Shown: piece after piece, positions 8,020 through 16,867 of the stretch
How positions within the stretch are numbered: the first letter of the stretch is position 1
Layout: each line of letters begins with the position of its first letter
Source of the DNA: CAYQNU01 sp964419055
Lineage (GTDB): Bacteria > Bacteroidota > Bacteroidia > Flavobacteriales_D > Parvicellaceae
DNA length: 64,000 nt
Assembly: GCA_964419055.1 (NCBI GenBank)
Contig: CAYQNU010000001.1
Location: 372,001-436,000, forward strand
Direction of reading: 5' to 3'
Translations under genes and position numbers: made by a program
The notes under the pieces: generated by a model
What the model was told of the DNA's origin: nothing
Databases searched by the model: none
Seen by the model: only the letters and a program-made list of their open reading frames with translations

Positions 8020-8094
8020 ATTACGTTTTACTGTTTTTCATTCCCCAATTTGCTGGGTTATCTTCAATATAGTGTTGTATGCGGTCAAAGGATG
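8020..8094. repeat. 75-bp direct repeat, copy 2 (transposase tail)
   Basis: Second copy of the transposase tail (SFDRIQHYIEDNPANWG on the minus strand). Homology stops abruptly at 8095, only 20 bp before the -7 element of the TonB receptor gene, so a rearrangement has reached the edge of that promoter. Confidence 0.85.
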
Positions 8095-8113
8095 TGACTA
8101 TTAGTAAAATAAT

Positions 8114-8121
8114 TACCTTTG
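8114..8121 (+). promoter_or_regulatory. -7 promoter element of TonB receptor gene
   Basis: TACCTTTG matches the Bacteroidota -7 consensus TAnnTTTG and lies 15 bp before the ATG at 8137. No convincing TTG at -33 was found. Confidence 0.55.
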
Positions 8122-8136
8122 CCCCCAATATCATTA

Positions 8137-10587
8137 ATGAAGCTAATGTTAAAAATATTTCCAACTGTTTTTATTGTTTTTTTGGGGTTGATAATGCCCG
8201 CTGTATTTTCACAAACCACCCAAAACATTAGAGGAACGGTGGCGGATATTGATTCAAAAGCTCCGTTGATTGGTGCCAATGTGGTAGTCATAGGTTCTGA
8301 CCCTGTGTTGGGTGCTTCAACCGATGTAAACGGAAATTTTTCCATCAAAAATGTGCCCATTGGCCGCCATACTTTACAAATTTCGTATATCGGTTACAAC
8401 AGTAAAACCCTTTCAAACATTGAACTTTCGTCTGGTAAAGAATTGATTTTGAACATCACCCTGCAACAAACCGTGGAGATGAAAGAGGTGACCGTAACGG
8501 CCGAAAAGGAAAAAGAAAAATCCATCAACAAAATGGCCACCGTCAGTGCACGCACCCTTTCCGTAGAAGAATCGATGCGTTATGCAGGCACGTTGAATGA
8601 TGTGGCACGTATGGCACAGAATTTTGCCGGGGTGCAAGGTGCCAACGATAGCCGCAATGACATCATCATTAGAGGTAATTCGCCCACCGGTGTGCTCTAC
8701 CGAATGGAAGATATCGACATTCCCAATCCTAACCATTTTGCCCTCAACGGCACCACGGGAGGTCCTATCAGCATCATCAATAACAACGCCCTCGACAACA
8801 GTGATTTTATGACGGGTGCTTTCCCAGCAGAATACGGCAATGCGTTGGCGGGTGTGTTTGATCTCAAACTGCGCAATGGTAACAATCAAAACCACGAGTT
8901 TTTAGGTCAAATTGGATTCAATGGGGCTGAATTTATGGCTGAAGGACCTATTAACAAAGAAAAATTTTCGTCCTATCTGGTGAGCTACCGCTACTCTACC
9001 CTAAAGGTCTTTCAGTTGATGGGCGTCAACTTTGGCACTGGAACCACGGTGCCCGATTATCAAGATGCGGTGTTTAAAATAAACCTTCCCAACAAAAAAG
9101 GGCAAACCACTTTTTGGGGTATTGGAGGTATTTCGGCTGTGAAATTTTTAGACAGCGAATATCAAGAAGATAACCTTTTTGCAGAAAGTGGTCAGGATGT
9201 TATTTTCAATTCCAATATTGGCGCTACAGGCGTGAGCAACATCTACCGTTTTAATGAAAAATCGTTTCTAAAAACGTCTTTTTCGATTGATGCTACTGTA
9301 AATAAAATTTCTACAGATACCTTGAATCGTTATAATGGACAGTTTTTTCCACAATACCGCAACAACTCCATAGAAGGTAAACAAACCTTGAACGTGGTGT
9401 ATCAAAACAAACTAAACGTGCGCAACACGTTAAAAATTGGGTTGTATAACCAACGCAGATTTTTTAGTTTATATGACAGTGTACACCGAAGAGCTGATAC
9501 GGTTTTTATTCCCATTTTGAATCTTACGGCCATTTATCCCGATTATTGGTATAAAATAACCCAAACCGAAGGAGCTACCTATTTTATTCAACCTTTTGTG
9601 CAGTGGCAACATCGATTAAACGAAAACATCACGATCAATGGAGGTGTGCACGGTCAAGTATTTATGCTGAATAAAACCTATGCTGTTGAACCTCGTTTGG
9701 GTGTGAAATGGCAACTCAACAAAAAAACCTCGTTGAATACTGCGTATGGTTTGCACAATCAACTGGTGCCAAGTAGATTGTATTTCCGTCAATTGACCGA
9801 TCAGTTTGGAAATGTGGTGTTGAATGCCGAAGGAGAACCTTTTATCCCTAACCGTGAGTTGGAAATGATTCGCAGTCATCACTTTGTGTTGGGTGTAGAC
9901 CGTTCGTTGGGTAAAAATTCTCGCTTGAAACTCGAAACCTATTACCAACGCATTGACAATGTGCCGGTGCAAAATTTCCCGAGTTATTATTCTACGCTCA
10001 ACTATGGGGCCAACTTCGCATTGGCTTTTCCCGATACGTTGGTCAACAGTGGCACAGGGTATAATTATGGGTTGGAGTTGACCATTGAGCAGTTTTTGAA
10101 CAAAGGATTTTATTACCTCTTCACTACTTCGCTGTATCAATCAAAATACAAAGGAAGCGATGGTGTGGAGCGCAACACGGCCTTTAATGGAAACTACACG
10201 TTTAACTTACTCACAGGTAAAGAATTTGTTATAAAAACAAAGAAAAACAAGGCGACTAATTTGTTGGTCGTAGATTTTAAATCTTCGTTGAACGGTGGGC
10301 AACGTTTTATCCCTATTGATTTGGAGGCCAGTAAACAGGCGGGTCAAGCGGTATATGATTTTAATCAAGTTTACGTAGACAAATTCTCTGACTACTTTAG
10401 AATTGATTTGAAAATTGGTTACAAACGAAATGGTAAAAAAATAACCCAAGAATGGTCGATGAATTTGGCCAATGTTACCAATCACAAAAATGTTTTTCAG
10501 CAGGTGTATAATGCCAGCTCACAGCAAGTTGAAACACGTTATCAAACGGGGTTTTTGCCGATTGCACAGTATAAGATTTTGTTTTAG
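8137..10587 (+). CDS. TonB-dependent receptor with carboxypeptidase-regulatory-like N-domain
   Basis: About 816-aa outer-membrane active transporter. A signal peptide (MKLMLKIFPTVFIVFLGL...FSQ) is followed by a carboxypeptidase-D regulatory-like beta-sandwich (about 25-110, IRGTVADIDSKAPLIGANV), a plug domain (NDIIIRGNSPTGVLYRMEDI) and a long beta-barrel of alternating aromatic and polar segments to the C-terminus. The ATG at 8137 is preferred: a TTG 18 bp earlier falls within the TACCTTTG promoter element. No SusD-like partner is adjacent, which argues against a classical SusCD glycan system; the substrate is unknown. The gene appears more GC-rich than the restriction island to its left, consistent with core chromosome. 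Confidence 0.93.
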   Translation: MKLMLKIFPTVFIVFLGLIMPAVFSQTTQNIRGTVADIDSKAPLIGANVVVIGSDPVLGASTDVNGNFSIKNVPIGRHTLQISYIGYNSKTLSNIELSSGKELILNITLQQTVEMKEVTVTAEKEKEKSINKMATVSARTLSVEESMRYAGTLNDVARMAQNFAGVQGANDSRNDIIIRGNSPTGVLYRMEDIDIPNPNHFALNGTTGGPISIINNNALDNSDFMTGAFPAEYGNALAGVFDLKLRNGNNQNHEFLGQIGFNGAEFMAEGPINKEKFSSYLVSYRYSTLKVFQLMGVNFGTGTTVPDYQDAVFKINLPNKKGQTTFWGIGGISAVKFLDSEYQEDNLFAESGQDVIFNSNIGATGVSNIYRFNEKSFLKTSFSIDATVNKISTDTLNRYNGQFFPQYRNNSIEGKQTLNVVYQNKLNVRNTLKIGLYNQRRFFSLYDSVHRRADTVFIPILNLTAIYPDYWYKITQTEGATYFIQPFVQWQHRLNENITINGGVHGQVFMLNKTYAVEPRLGVKWQLNKKTSLNTAYGLHNQLVPSRLYFRQLTDQFGNVVLNAEGEPFIPNRELEMIRSHHFVLGVDRSLGKNSRLKLETYYQRIDNVPVQNFPSYYSTLNYGANFALAFPDTLVNSGTGYNYGLELTIEQFLNKGFYYLFTTSLYQSKYKGSDGVERNTAFNGNYTFNLLTGKEFVIKTKKNKATNLLVVDFKSSLNGGQRFIPIDLEASKQAGQAVYDFNQVYVDKFSDYFRIDLKIGYKRNGKKITQEWSMNLANVTNHKNVFQQVYNASSQQVETRYQTGFLPIAQYKILF

Positions 10588-10589
10588 GG

Positions 10590-10609
10590 AACGTAATATG
10601 TATTACGTT
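10590..10609. other. perfect palindrome after the TonB receptor gene
   Basis: AACGTAATA, TG, TATTACGTT form a perfect 20-bp palindrome 2 bp after the stop codon. It could fold into a hairpin that ends transcription, but no T-run follows; it could also be a dyad binding site. Confidence 0.45.
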
Positions 10610-10683
10610 TGGAGCCCCGTTGTTAATTGTTGGGATTGTACAAAACTATCGATTGTCGAAGAATCGTTTGTCCAATTGTTAAA

Positions 10684-10771
10684 AGTAACCGAAGAACAGA
10701 TTAACTGAATAACCTTCCAACTAAATAAGTAACCGAAGAACAGATTAACTGAATAACCTTCCAACTAAACA
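10684..10771. repeat. 44-bp tandem repeat, two copies
   Basis: A 44-bp unit starting AGTAACCGAAGAACAGATTA occurs twice in tandem (10684 and 10728), almost identical. It is built from degenerate AACnnA-type heptads (TAACTGAATAACC...) that continue on both sides. No coding capacity. Confidence 0.8.
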
Positions 10772-10929
10772 ACCGAATAACTGAGTAACCTTCTAACCAA
10801 TCAACCAAAAAACTGAATAACCGAGTAACTGAGTAACCTTCGTCTCCGTCCTTCTCGATACAAAAATCTATTTTTAATCAATCGCTATGCTTATTGATAA
10901 AAATGTACGATTTTCACTCGAAGTGACTA
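10771..10929. repeat. 159-bp dispersed repeat, copy 1
   Basis: Matches 11041-11199 with one mismatch (10782) at an offset of exactly 270 bp. It begins with degenerate heptads, then CCTTCTCGATACAA, an AT-rich core and CACTCGAAGTGACTA. A shorter variant with a different core lies between the copies at about 10975-11030, and another at 14498-14551. Similar TCTCGATACA...CTCGAAGTGA elements are common between genes in flavobacteria. Confidence 0.9.
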
Positions 10930-11040
10930 TATACCGAATATCTGAACAACCGAATAACTGAGTAACTGTTTACCCGTCCTTCTCGATACAATTTTCTTCA
11001 TTTTATTACGAAAATTACTCGAAGTGACTACTTACCAAAC

Positions 11041-11199
11041 AACCGAATAACCGAGTAACCTTCTAACCAATCAACCAAAAAACTGAATAACCGAGTAACT
11101 GAGTAACCTTCGTCTCCGTCCTTCTCGATACAAAAATCTATTTTTAATCAATCGCTATGCTTATTGATAAAAATGTACGATTTTCACTCGAAGTGACTA
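11041..11199. repeat. 159-bp dispersed repeat, copy 2
   Basis: Near-identical copy of 10771-10929. Its core recurs in inverted orientation at 31690-31788. The near identity of the copies suggests recent duplication or gene conversion. Confidence 0.9.
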
Positions 11200-11339
11200 C
11201 TTACCGAACAACCGAGCAACTGAACAACCTTCTAACTGAATAACCTAACAACATAAGAGACTTCTTCCTTAAAAAACAATCGATTATACGTTTAAAACGG
11301 CATTTTAACCATTTTTATAAAATTTTCATCTCTAACGTA

Positions 11340-11369
11340 TTGTATTTCATTACAATTGTTTTACTTTTG
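11340..11369 (+). promoter_or_regulatory. Bacteroidota-type promoter (TTG-N19-TAnnTTTG)
   Basis: TTG at 11340-11342, exactly 19 bp, then TACTTTTG at 11362-11369: a full match to the Bacteroidota housekeeping promoter pattern. It lies 31 bp before the ATG of the lipoprotein gene at 11401. Confidence 0.8.
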
Positions 11370-11400
11370 CGCACTAAACAAAAAAATCTTACAATCTAAA

Positions 11401-12369
11401 ATGAAAAAAATCAAATCATTAGCTTTAGCTGCTTTATTTATGAGTGCTACTGCTGTTGCTGTTACTTCTTGTGGTGGAGGTGAAGCAGAAGAAATTAAAC
11501 AAGATTCAGGTCTTGGAGTAGTTAAATTTTTAGTGTCAAAATTGGATGGCGACATTAAAGTAGATGTTTCTAAAAAAGAAGACATCGCTAAAGTTCTTGA
11601 AATGAAAGCCGAAGACGAGTACATGTCTGGCAAAAAAGAATTTAAAGATAAAGGTTATTACGTTTCTCAAAGCGTTTCTTTATACGAAGGAACTCTTCAA
11701 TCAATCAGCTACGATTCTTTTTATGACGATGATAAAAAAGAAGCTGCAAAAAAAGATGCTGAAGAAATCAAAACGTTCTTAAACGAAAAATTAGGAAAAA
11801 CTTCTGATTCTTATGGTGAAACTTCAACTTGGGATAAAGATAAATATTCTATTGATTTCACTATCTATGAAAATGGATGGGGATTCTATGTACGTTCTAA
11901 AAGAGAAGTAAAATACCCAACTGTAGAAGACACAGGATCTGCTGATTGTGAAGGTAAAGTAGGTGATTTCTTTGGTTTAACTGAAGATTTATCTAACTTA
12001 TTGTTGTCTAACTTGAAATCAGGTAAAATTGCTTTAGGTAAAACTACTGAAACTGAAATGGCTGCTATCTTTGGAGATGCTGCTGCTTACAATAAAGAAT
12101 TTGATGGAATAAGAGTTTCTGGTTACTTCACATACGAAGGAGGTAAATTATCTTCTATCCGTTATGATTATTTCTACGATTGTGAAAGTGCTAAATCATT
12201 ATTGTCTACAGACAAAACTGATATCAAAGCTAAAGTAGAAACTATCTTAGGTGCTACTGCTAAAACTTCAGGTGAAGGTGACTTCGTAGCTTACGATTGG
12301 GATTTGAAATCGTACAAAGTTTCTCAATCAAACTTCTCTGATGGATATGCTTTATCTATCAATAAATAA
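11401..12369 (+). CDS. lipoprotein of unknown function, first of three tandem paralogs
   Basis: About 322 aa from the ATG at 11401; a longer frame from 11356 overlaps the promoter and is rejected. A type II signal peptide ends in TSCGGG, so it is lipid-anchored in the envelope. The mature part has two related halves: GTLQSISYDSFYDDD...SYGETSTWDKDKY and GKLSSIRYDYFYDCE...SGEGDFVAYDWDLKSY, an internal duplication. No named family is recognised. It has a strong own promoter and terminator, so it is probably expressed separately from the two paralogs that follow. Codon use looks optimised (lysine AAA, many GCT/TCT), which suggests high expression. Confidence 0.9.
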   Translation: MKKIKSLALAALFMSATAVAVTSCGGGEAEEIKQDSGLGVVKFLVSKLDGDIKVDVSKKEDIAKVLEMKAEDEYMSGKKEFKDKGYYVSQSVSLYEGTLQSISYDSFYDDDKKEAAKKDAEEIKTFLNEKLGKTSDSYGETSTWDKDKYSIDFTIYENGWGFYVRSKREVKYPTVEDTGSADCEGKVGDFFGLTEDLSNLLLSNLKSGKIALGKTTETEMAAIFGDAAAYNKEFDGIRVSGYFTYEGGKLSSIRYDYFYDCESAKSLLSTDKTDIKAKVETILGATAKTSGEGDFVAYDWDLKSYKVSQSNFSDGYALSINK

Positions 12370-12391
12370 GAATTATTTTTTTTAACATTCA

Positions 12392-12428
12392 AAAGCCTCA
12401 GTAGTTAGTAACTATTGGGGCTTTTTTT
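12392..12428 (+). terminator. rho-independent terminator
   Basis: AAAGCCTCAGTAGTTA pairs with TAACTATTGGGGCTTT (two G-T wobbles), followed by a T-run. It lies about 25 bp after the lipoprotein stop codon. Confidence 0.85.
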
Positions 12429-12470
12429 ATAGCTGAAAAGCTTTATTAAATTTTATAAAACTCTTTTCCC

Positions 12471-13394
12471 ATGAAATCTTTCCTCCTCTTTTGTTTTATC
12501 GGTTTTATATGCGCCCCATCTTTTGCTCAAACAAAAGCTAAAAGCGGGTATGATATGGTTAATTATGTCATTACTCAATTAGACAAACAAATTGTTATTG
12601 ATAAGTCTAAATCAAAACAAATAGCCGCATTGTATAAAACTACATTGGATAGCACATACGTATCTACCAAACAAGTTTTTACAGATTATTATGTTGTTGG
12701 TGGATTTAATTTTTTGAGAGACAGTTTAGTAACAATAAGTTTTGATTCGTTTTATGATTCAATCAATGATCACGAACCCATAAAAAAAGCAGGGGATGAA
12801 ATTTTCTTATTTTTAAACAAAACGTATGGAAAACCCACTGAAAGTTATGGTCAAACCGTATCTTGGACCGTTAAACATTACATCATTGATTTTACAATTT
12901 ATGATAATGGCTGGGGTTTTTATGTAAATTCAATAAATAGAGAATTACCCAAATATGAATCAACAGCTGATTGTGAGGGTGCTGTAGGTGATTTTTTTGG
13001 ACTAGTTGAGGACTTGACAAACCTATTATTATCTAACTTGGTGAATGGAAAAATACGATTAGGAAGCACTACCGCAGCACAAATGGCTGCAATCTTTGGA
13101 GACAGCAAATCCTATACTAAAGAATTTGACGGAATTCGATTATCTGCTTATTTCGTCTACGAAGAGGGTATTTTATCCTCCATTCGTTATGATTATTTTT
13201 ACGATTGTGAAAGTGCAAAATCATTGTTGTCAGAAGATAAATTGGATGTTAAAAATAAAGTTGAAACTATTCTAAGTACTCAAGCAAAATCCAGTGGCAG
13301 TGGTGATTTTATTGGTTATGATTGGAATTTAAACACCTACAGAATTTCACAATCCAATTTCACCGATGGATATGCGTTATCTATCAACAAATAA
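12471..13394 (+). CDS. exported protein of unknown function, second tandem paralog
   Basis: 307 aa, with a signal peptidase I-type leader ending in APSFAQ instead of the lipobox of its upstream paralog. It shares the same two-halved fold: SYGQTVSWTVKHYIIDFTIY in the first half and SSIRYDYFYDCESAKSLLS with DGYALSINK at the end. The second half is very close to the first paralog, including the final residues. It is probably a soluble periplasmic or surface version of the lipoprotein. The third paralog follows after 35 bp on the same strand, consistent with a two-gene transcript. Confidence 0.88.
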   Translation: MKSFLLFCFIGFICAPSFAQTKAKSGYDMVNYVITQLDKQIVIDKSKSKQIAALYKTTLDSTYVSTKQVFTDYYVVGGFNFLRDSLVTISFDSFYDSINDHEPIKKAGDEIFLFLNKTYGKPTESYGQTVSWTVKHYIIDFTIYDNGWGFYVNSINRELPKYESTADCEGAVGDFFGLVEDLTNLLLSNLVNGKIRLGSTTAAQMAAIFGDSKSYTKEFDGIRLSAYFVYEEGILSSIRYDYFYDCESAKSLLSEDKLDVKNKVETILSTQAKSSGSGDFIGYDWNLNTYRISQSNFTDGYALSINK

Positions 13395-13429
13395 CTCTAT
13401 TTATTATATAATCAACTAAATTACCTTTT

Positions 13430-14362
13430 ATGAAAAGCACCTTATTTACGTTATTCTTAATCCTTTCAAGCTGTTTTTCTTTTGCTCAAACAAAAGCTAA
13501 AAGCGGGTCTGATATGATCAATTATATCATAACTCAATTAGACAAACAAATTGTTATTGATAAGTCTAGCTCCAAACAAATAGCTGCTTTATACAAAGCC
13601 CCCTTTGATAGTTCTTTTATCCAAATTGAACAAGAATTTAAAGGTTATTATGTAGCTGGCGGGTTTAGTTTTTTGAGTGATAGTTTGTTTAGTCTTAGTT
13701 TTGATTCATTTTATGATTCTCTAACTTCACAAGAGTTAATAAAAAAAGACATTGATGCCATTTACCTGTTGTTGAGTAAAAAATACGGTATGCCCAATGA
13801 TAGTTATGATCAAACAGCCTCTTGGACTATTCAACATTTTAAACTTGATTTTGCCTCTTATGATAATGGTTGGGGCTTCTATGTTAGTTCATTAAACAGA
13901 GGTTTTGAATACTTTGAAGATTATGAATCCGGAATTGATTGCGAGGGTGTAGTAGGTGATTTTTATGGTTTAACTGAAGATTTATCCAGTGTTTTATTGA
14001 CTAACTTAAAATCAGGTAGCTTGGCGTTAGGCGTAACTACTGACGTGGAAGTAGCAACCATTTTTGGAGACAGTGTTCAATACAACAAAAATTTTGATGG
14101 TTTGGTATTATCGGCCTATTTTACCTATGCTGAAGGCAAATTATCTTCTATTCGTTATGATTATTTTTATGATTGTGAAAATTCCCGAATCTTATTAGCT
14201 CAAGACATTGTGGATATAAAAGTAAAAATTGATGTTGTATTGGGTCAAGTAGCTGATGCGGTTGGAGAGGGTGAATATACCGTGTATAATTGGGATTTTG
14301 GGTCATATAAAATTACCCAATCGGTTTTTTCGGATGGTTATGCCCTCACGGTTTTTAAATAA
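13430..14362 (+). CDS. exported protein of unknown function, third tandem paralog
   Basis: 310 aa with an SPI-type leader ending in FSFAQ. The stretch directly after the leader (TKAKSGSDMINYIITQLDK) is nearly identical at DNA level to that of the second paralog, while the rest is more diverged, a sign of partial gene conversion. The second half keeps SSIRYDYFYDCE and DGYAL. Function unknown. It is the most diverged member of the triplet and the end of the cluster; no clear terminator follows, only dispersed repeats. Confidence 0.88.
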   Translation: MKSTLFTLFLILSSCFSFAQTKAKSGSDMINYIITQLDKQIVIDKSSSKQIAALYKAPFDSSFIQIEQEFKGYYVAGGFSFLSDSLFSLSFDSFYDSLTSQELIKKDIDAIYLLLSKKYGMPNDSYDQTASWTIQHFKLDFASYDNGWGFYVSSLNRGFEYFEDYESGIDCEGVVGDFYGLTEDLSSVLLTNLKSGSLALGVTTDVEVATIFGDSVQYNKNFDGLVLSAYFTYAEGKLSSIRYDYFYDCENSRILLAQDIVDIKVKIDVVLGQVADAVGEGEYTVYNWDFGSYKITQSVFSDGYALTVFK

Positions 14363-14497
14363 GTTACTTTTATTGAGTTCCGTTTTTATACCACAAAATT
14401 AATCTTAAAGGAAAATTACTAAATGGCTATTTAATGCTTTTCTTTTGGCTTGCACTTCGACCTTCCGATAGCTATAGGTACAAAGTGAATCCTTCGC

Positions 14498-14551
14498 ACC
14501 TTCTCGATACAATTTTCTCCATTTTATTACGAAAATCACTCGAAGTGACTA
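14498..14551. repeat. dispersed repeat, short form
   Basis: CTTCTCGATACAATTTTCTC...CGAAAATCACTCGAAGTGACTA, nearly the same as the short variant at about 10975-11030. A partial TTCCGATAGCTAT palindrome precedes it at 14463. Confidence 0.8.
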
Positions 14552-14572
14552 ACGCACATGAGAGAACTTACT

Positions 14573-14655
14573 GTCAGTTCGAGTGAATTCTTAGTATTTT
14601 GTAATTACTTTTCTATCAAAAAGTAATTACAAAATCAAGAATTTGTATCGAGAAC
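14573..14655. repeat. inverted dispersed repeat with 16-bp perfect stem-loop
   Basis: The ends (GTCAGTTCGAGTGA and TTTGTATCGAGAAC) are the same repeat family in the opposite orientation to 14498-14551. Inside is a perfect inverted repeat: TTTTGTAATTACTTTT at 14597-14612 and its complement at 14619-14634 with a 6-nt loop. The remaining bases to 14823 are AT-rich without features. Confidence 0.8.
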
Positions 14656-14823
14656 ACCTTCCGTTCCACTTGATTTTTTAGATTAAACTAGTTCAAGGTT
14701 GGGGGAGCCTGCTAAATGAACTTTTGATTCTAATTGACAATTAATTCCAGTAATCAATATTAGTTGATTTGTTTAATAAAAACACAATACTGATAAAATA
14801 ACGGATACTCAATTTTACTTTTA

Positions 14824-15342
14824 TTAAAAAGCTCTTTTTAAGACTTCTTCAAAGCAGATTTTAAACCATTCGGTATAGTGATCGGGTTGTGCGTTCATGT
14901 CGGCTATAAGGGCCTCTTTATCAATATACTTATAAGATGCTACTTCTTCTGGATTAATAGCGGGTATGCCATTAAATTTTCCAAATACTACATGATCAAG
15001 CTCATGTTCTATTAAATCATTATCTAACTCCCGGTAATAAATAAAGCTAAACTGCGGTTGAAGCGGTACCACAAATCCCATTTCTTCTTGCAATCTGCGT
15101 GTTGCGGCTTCTAATATTGTTTCATCTTGTCGGGGATGACTGCAACACGTATTTGTCCATAAACCGCCTGAGTGGTATTTTGAAAAAGCGCGTTGTTGTA
15201 ATAAAAACTGTCCTTCATCATTAAAAATAAATACAGAAAAAGCACGGTGTAGGACGCCTTTTTGATGGGCTTCCATTTTTTCCATTAATCCGGTGTCATT
15301 ATCTTGCTCATCTACGAGCACTACAAATTCTTTATTCTCCAT
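14824..15342 (-). CDS. idi: isopentenyl-diphosphate delta-isomerase, type I
   Basis: 172-aa Nudix-fold enzyme that interconverts IPP and DMAPP for isoprenoid, quinone and carotenoid synthesis. The catalytic Cys is in TNTCCSHP (Cys66/Cys67), the acidic catalytic motif is IEHELD (Glu112/Glu114), and metal-binding His residues (HQKG, LHRAF) are present. Length is normal for the bacterial enzyme. The gene starts 11 bp before the end of the upstream peptidase gene on the same strand, so the two are probably co-transcribed. Confidence 0.95.
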   Translation of the reverse strand: MENKEFVVLVDEQDNDTGLMEKMEAHQKGVLHRAFSVFIFNDEGQFLLQQRAFSKYHSGGLWTNTCCSHPRQDETILEAATRRLQEEMGFVVPLQPQFSFIYYRELDNDLIEHELDHVVFGKFNGIPAINPEEVASYKYIDKEALIADMNAQPDHYTEWFKICFEEVLKRAF

Positions 15343-16843
15343 TTATTCGTAATCTTTCGTTTCTATTGGCCAATTCCCATGCGGTGAAATAGATCAATTG
15401 AGTTATTTTTTCTAATTTAGGAAAGAGTATTTTTTCTACATCATCGGTGGGTTTATGATAGTCTTCATGAACGCCACTGAAGTAGAATATTACCGGTATT
15501 CCATGTTTTGCAAAATTATAATGGTCGCTTCTGTAATAAAACATATTTGGGTCAGACGGTTTATTATAAGTATAATCTAACGCAAAATTTACGGTTTTCT
15601 TATTTACCTGCTCGCTTATTTCGTGCAAATCACGACTTATTCTATCGGCACCTATTAAATATACATATTGGTCATTATCGTGCAATGAATCTTTTCTTCC
15701 AATCATATCTACGTTTAAGTTGGCCAGTGTGCTGGTAAGCGGATAAACAGGGTTTTGTGAATAATAATCAGACCCTAACAATCCCTTTTCTTCACCACTC
15801 ACGGTCATAAATAGGATACTTCTACGAGGGCCTTTTCCCTCTTTTTTGGCCATAGCAAAGGCTTCGGCAATTTCGAGCAAGGCGACTGTTCCTGAGCCAT
15901 CATCATCAGCACCATTACAAATTTGCCCATTATCATAACCAATGTGATCATAATGTGCAGTGATAACCAATACTTCGTCTTTTAAGTCGGTTCCTTCGAG
16001 GTAACCCAACACATTTTCGCTGTTCATTAACTGTGTAGTTTCAAAAAACAACGAAGCTTTTTCTGCTTTTTCAAAACCTTTATTCAGTTTAAAGGAAGTG
16101 TTGTTTTGTAACGCCTCAACCGAAATAAATAAATTTGGAATGAGCGTGGCGGGTTTTTTCCCTTTGTTATGCAATGACATTCTTGGGTTTTCTACAAATG
16201 ACCGTACCACTTCAATGGTTTTGTCAAACTCTTCTTCAATAGAAATCATGGCCACAGCATTGTGTTTTGTAGCAGCTTCCAATTTTTTTCTCCAATTGTT
16301 CCAGCTGCTCTCCACTTTACCTTCAGGTATTCCTTTTTTTACCACTACTATTTTGCCCGAAACATCTACACCTTTATAATCAGAATACCCCTCTTGGTCT
16401 ATTCCATAACCAACATATACCAACTCTCTATTTTCAAAAGTAGTATCCGCAATATTTCCCAAGTAATAAAACTCTTTTAAAAAAGTGAGTGAGGTGTTAT
16501 TTAATGTAACAACTACCTTTTTAGGATCTTTAACCTCTACAGGAAACGATTGAAAATAGGATCCGTTGTTGCCGGGAGTCAATCCTATTTTTTCAAAATG
16601 ATTTTTGATATATTCCGCTGCTTTTTTTTGTCCTGGCATAGCCGTTTCTCTTCCTTCATATTCATCCGAAGCTAATATAGAAAGGTGTTTGTTTAGATCA
16701 GCAACAGCTATACTTTGTCCATATTTTTGAGCTATTTCATTGGGAATGTGCTCTAAGGTAACTTGGTTATTTTTAAAAAGTGTACAACCTGTTACGGTTA
16801 TAATGGTTAAAAAAAGAGTAATCGAAATGGGTTTGGTATTCAC
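15332..16843 (-). CDS. M28 family zinc metallopeptidase, lipoprotein
   Basis: 503 aa. The leader ends in a lipobox-like TVTGC (Cys20), so it is probably lipid-anchored and faces the periplasm or outside. A PA-like insert lies around 140-250. The M28 zinc site is complete: His298 (AHYDH), Asp313 (GADDDGSG), Glu351 (SGEEKG), Asp379 (VDMIG) and a later His in YYRSDHYNF. The closest known activities are aminopeptidases and glutaminyl cyclase-like enzymes of Bacteroidota. It overlaps idi by 11 bp, but no functional link is known. Confidence 0.92.
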   Translation of the reverse strand: MNTKPISITLFLTIITVTGCTLFKNNQVTLEHIPNEIAQKYGQSIAVADLNKHLSILASDEYEGRETAMPGQKKAAEYIKNHFEKIGLTPGNNGSYFQSFPVEVKDPKKVVVTLNNTSLTFLKEFYYLGNIADTTFENRELVYVGYGIDQEGYSDYKGVDVSGKIVVVKKGIPEGKVESSWNNWRKKLEAATKHNAVAMISIEEEFDKTIEVVRSFVENPRMSLHNKGKKPATLIPNLFISVEALQNNTSFKLNKGFEKAEKASLFFETTQLMNSENVLGYLEGTDLKDEVLVITAHYDHIGYDNGQICNGADDDGSGTVALLEIAEAFAMAKKEGKGPRRSILFMTVSGEEKGLLGSDYYSQNPVYPLTSTLANLNVDMIGRKDSLHDNDQYVYLIGADRISRDLHEISEQVNKKTVNFALDYTYNKPSDPNMFYYRSDHYNFAKHGIPVIFYFSGVHEDYHKPTDDVEKILFPKLEKITQLIYFTAWELANRNERLRINGE

Positions 16844-16867
16844 AGTGAAGTGTATTTAAATTATTTA

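Noticed and set aside
8413..10485. Long minus-strand frames inside the TonB receptor gene (up to 174 aa)
   Set aside because: They are antisense shadows of a well-supported coding sequence, without family features.
10684..11260. Possible CRISPR array
   Set aside because: Repeat units are 44 and 159 bp with degenerate heptads, there are no regularly sized unique spacers and no cas genes.
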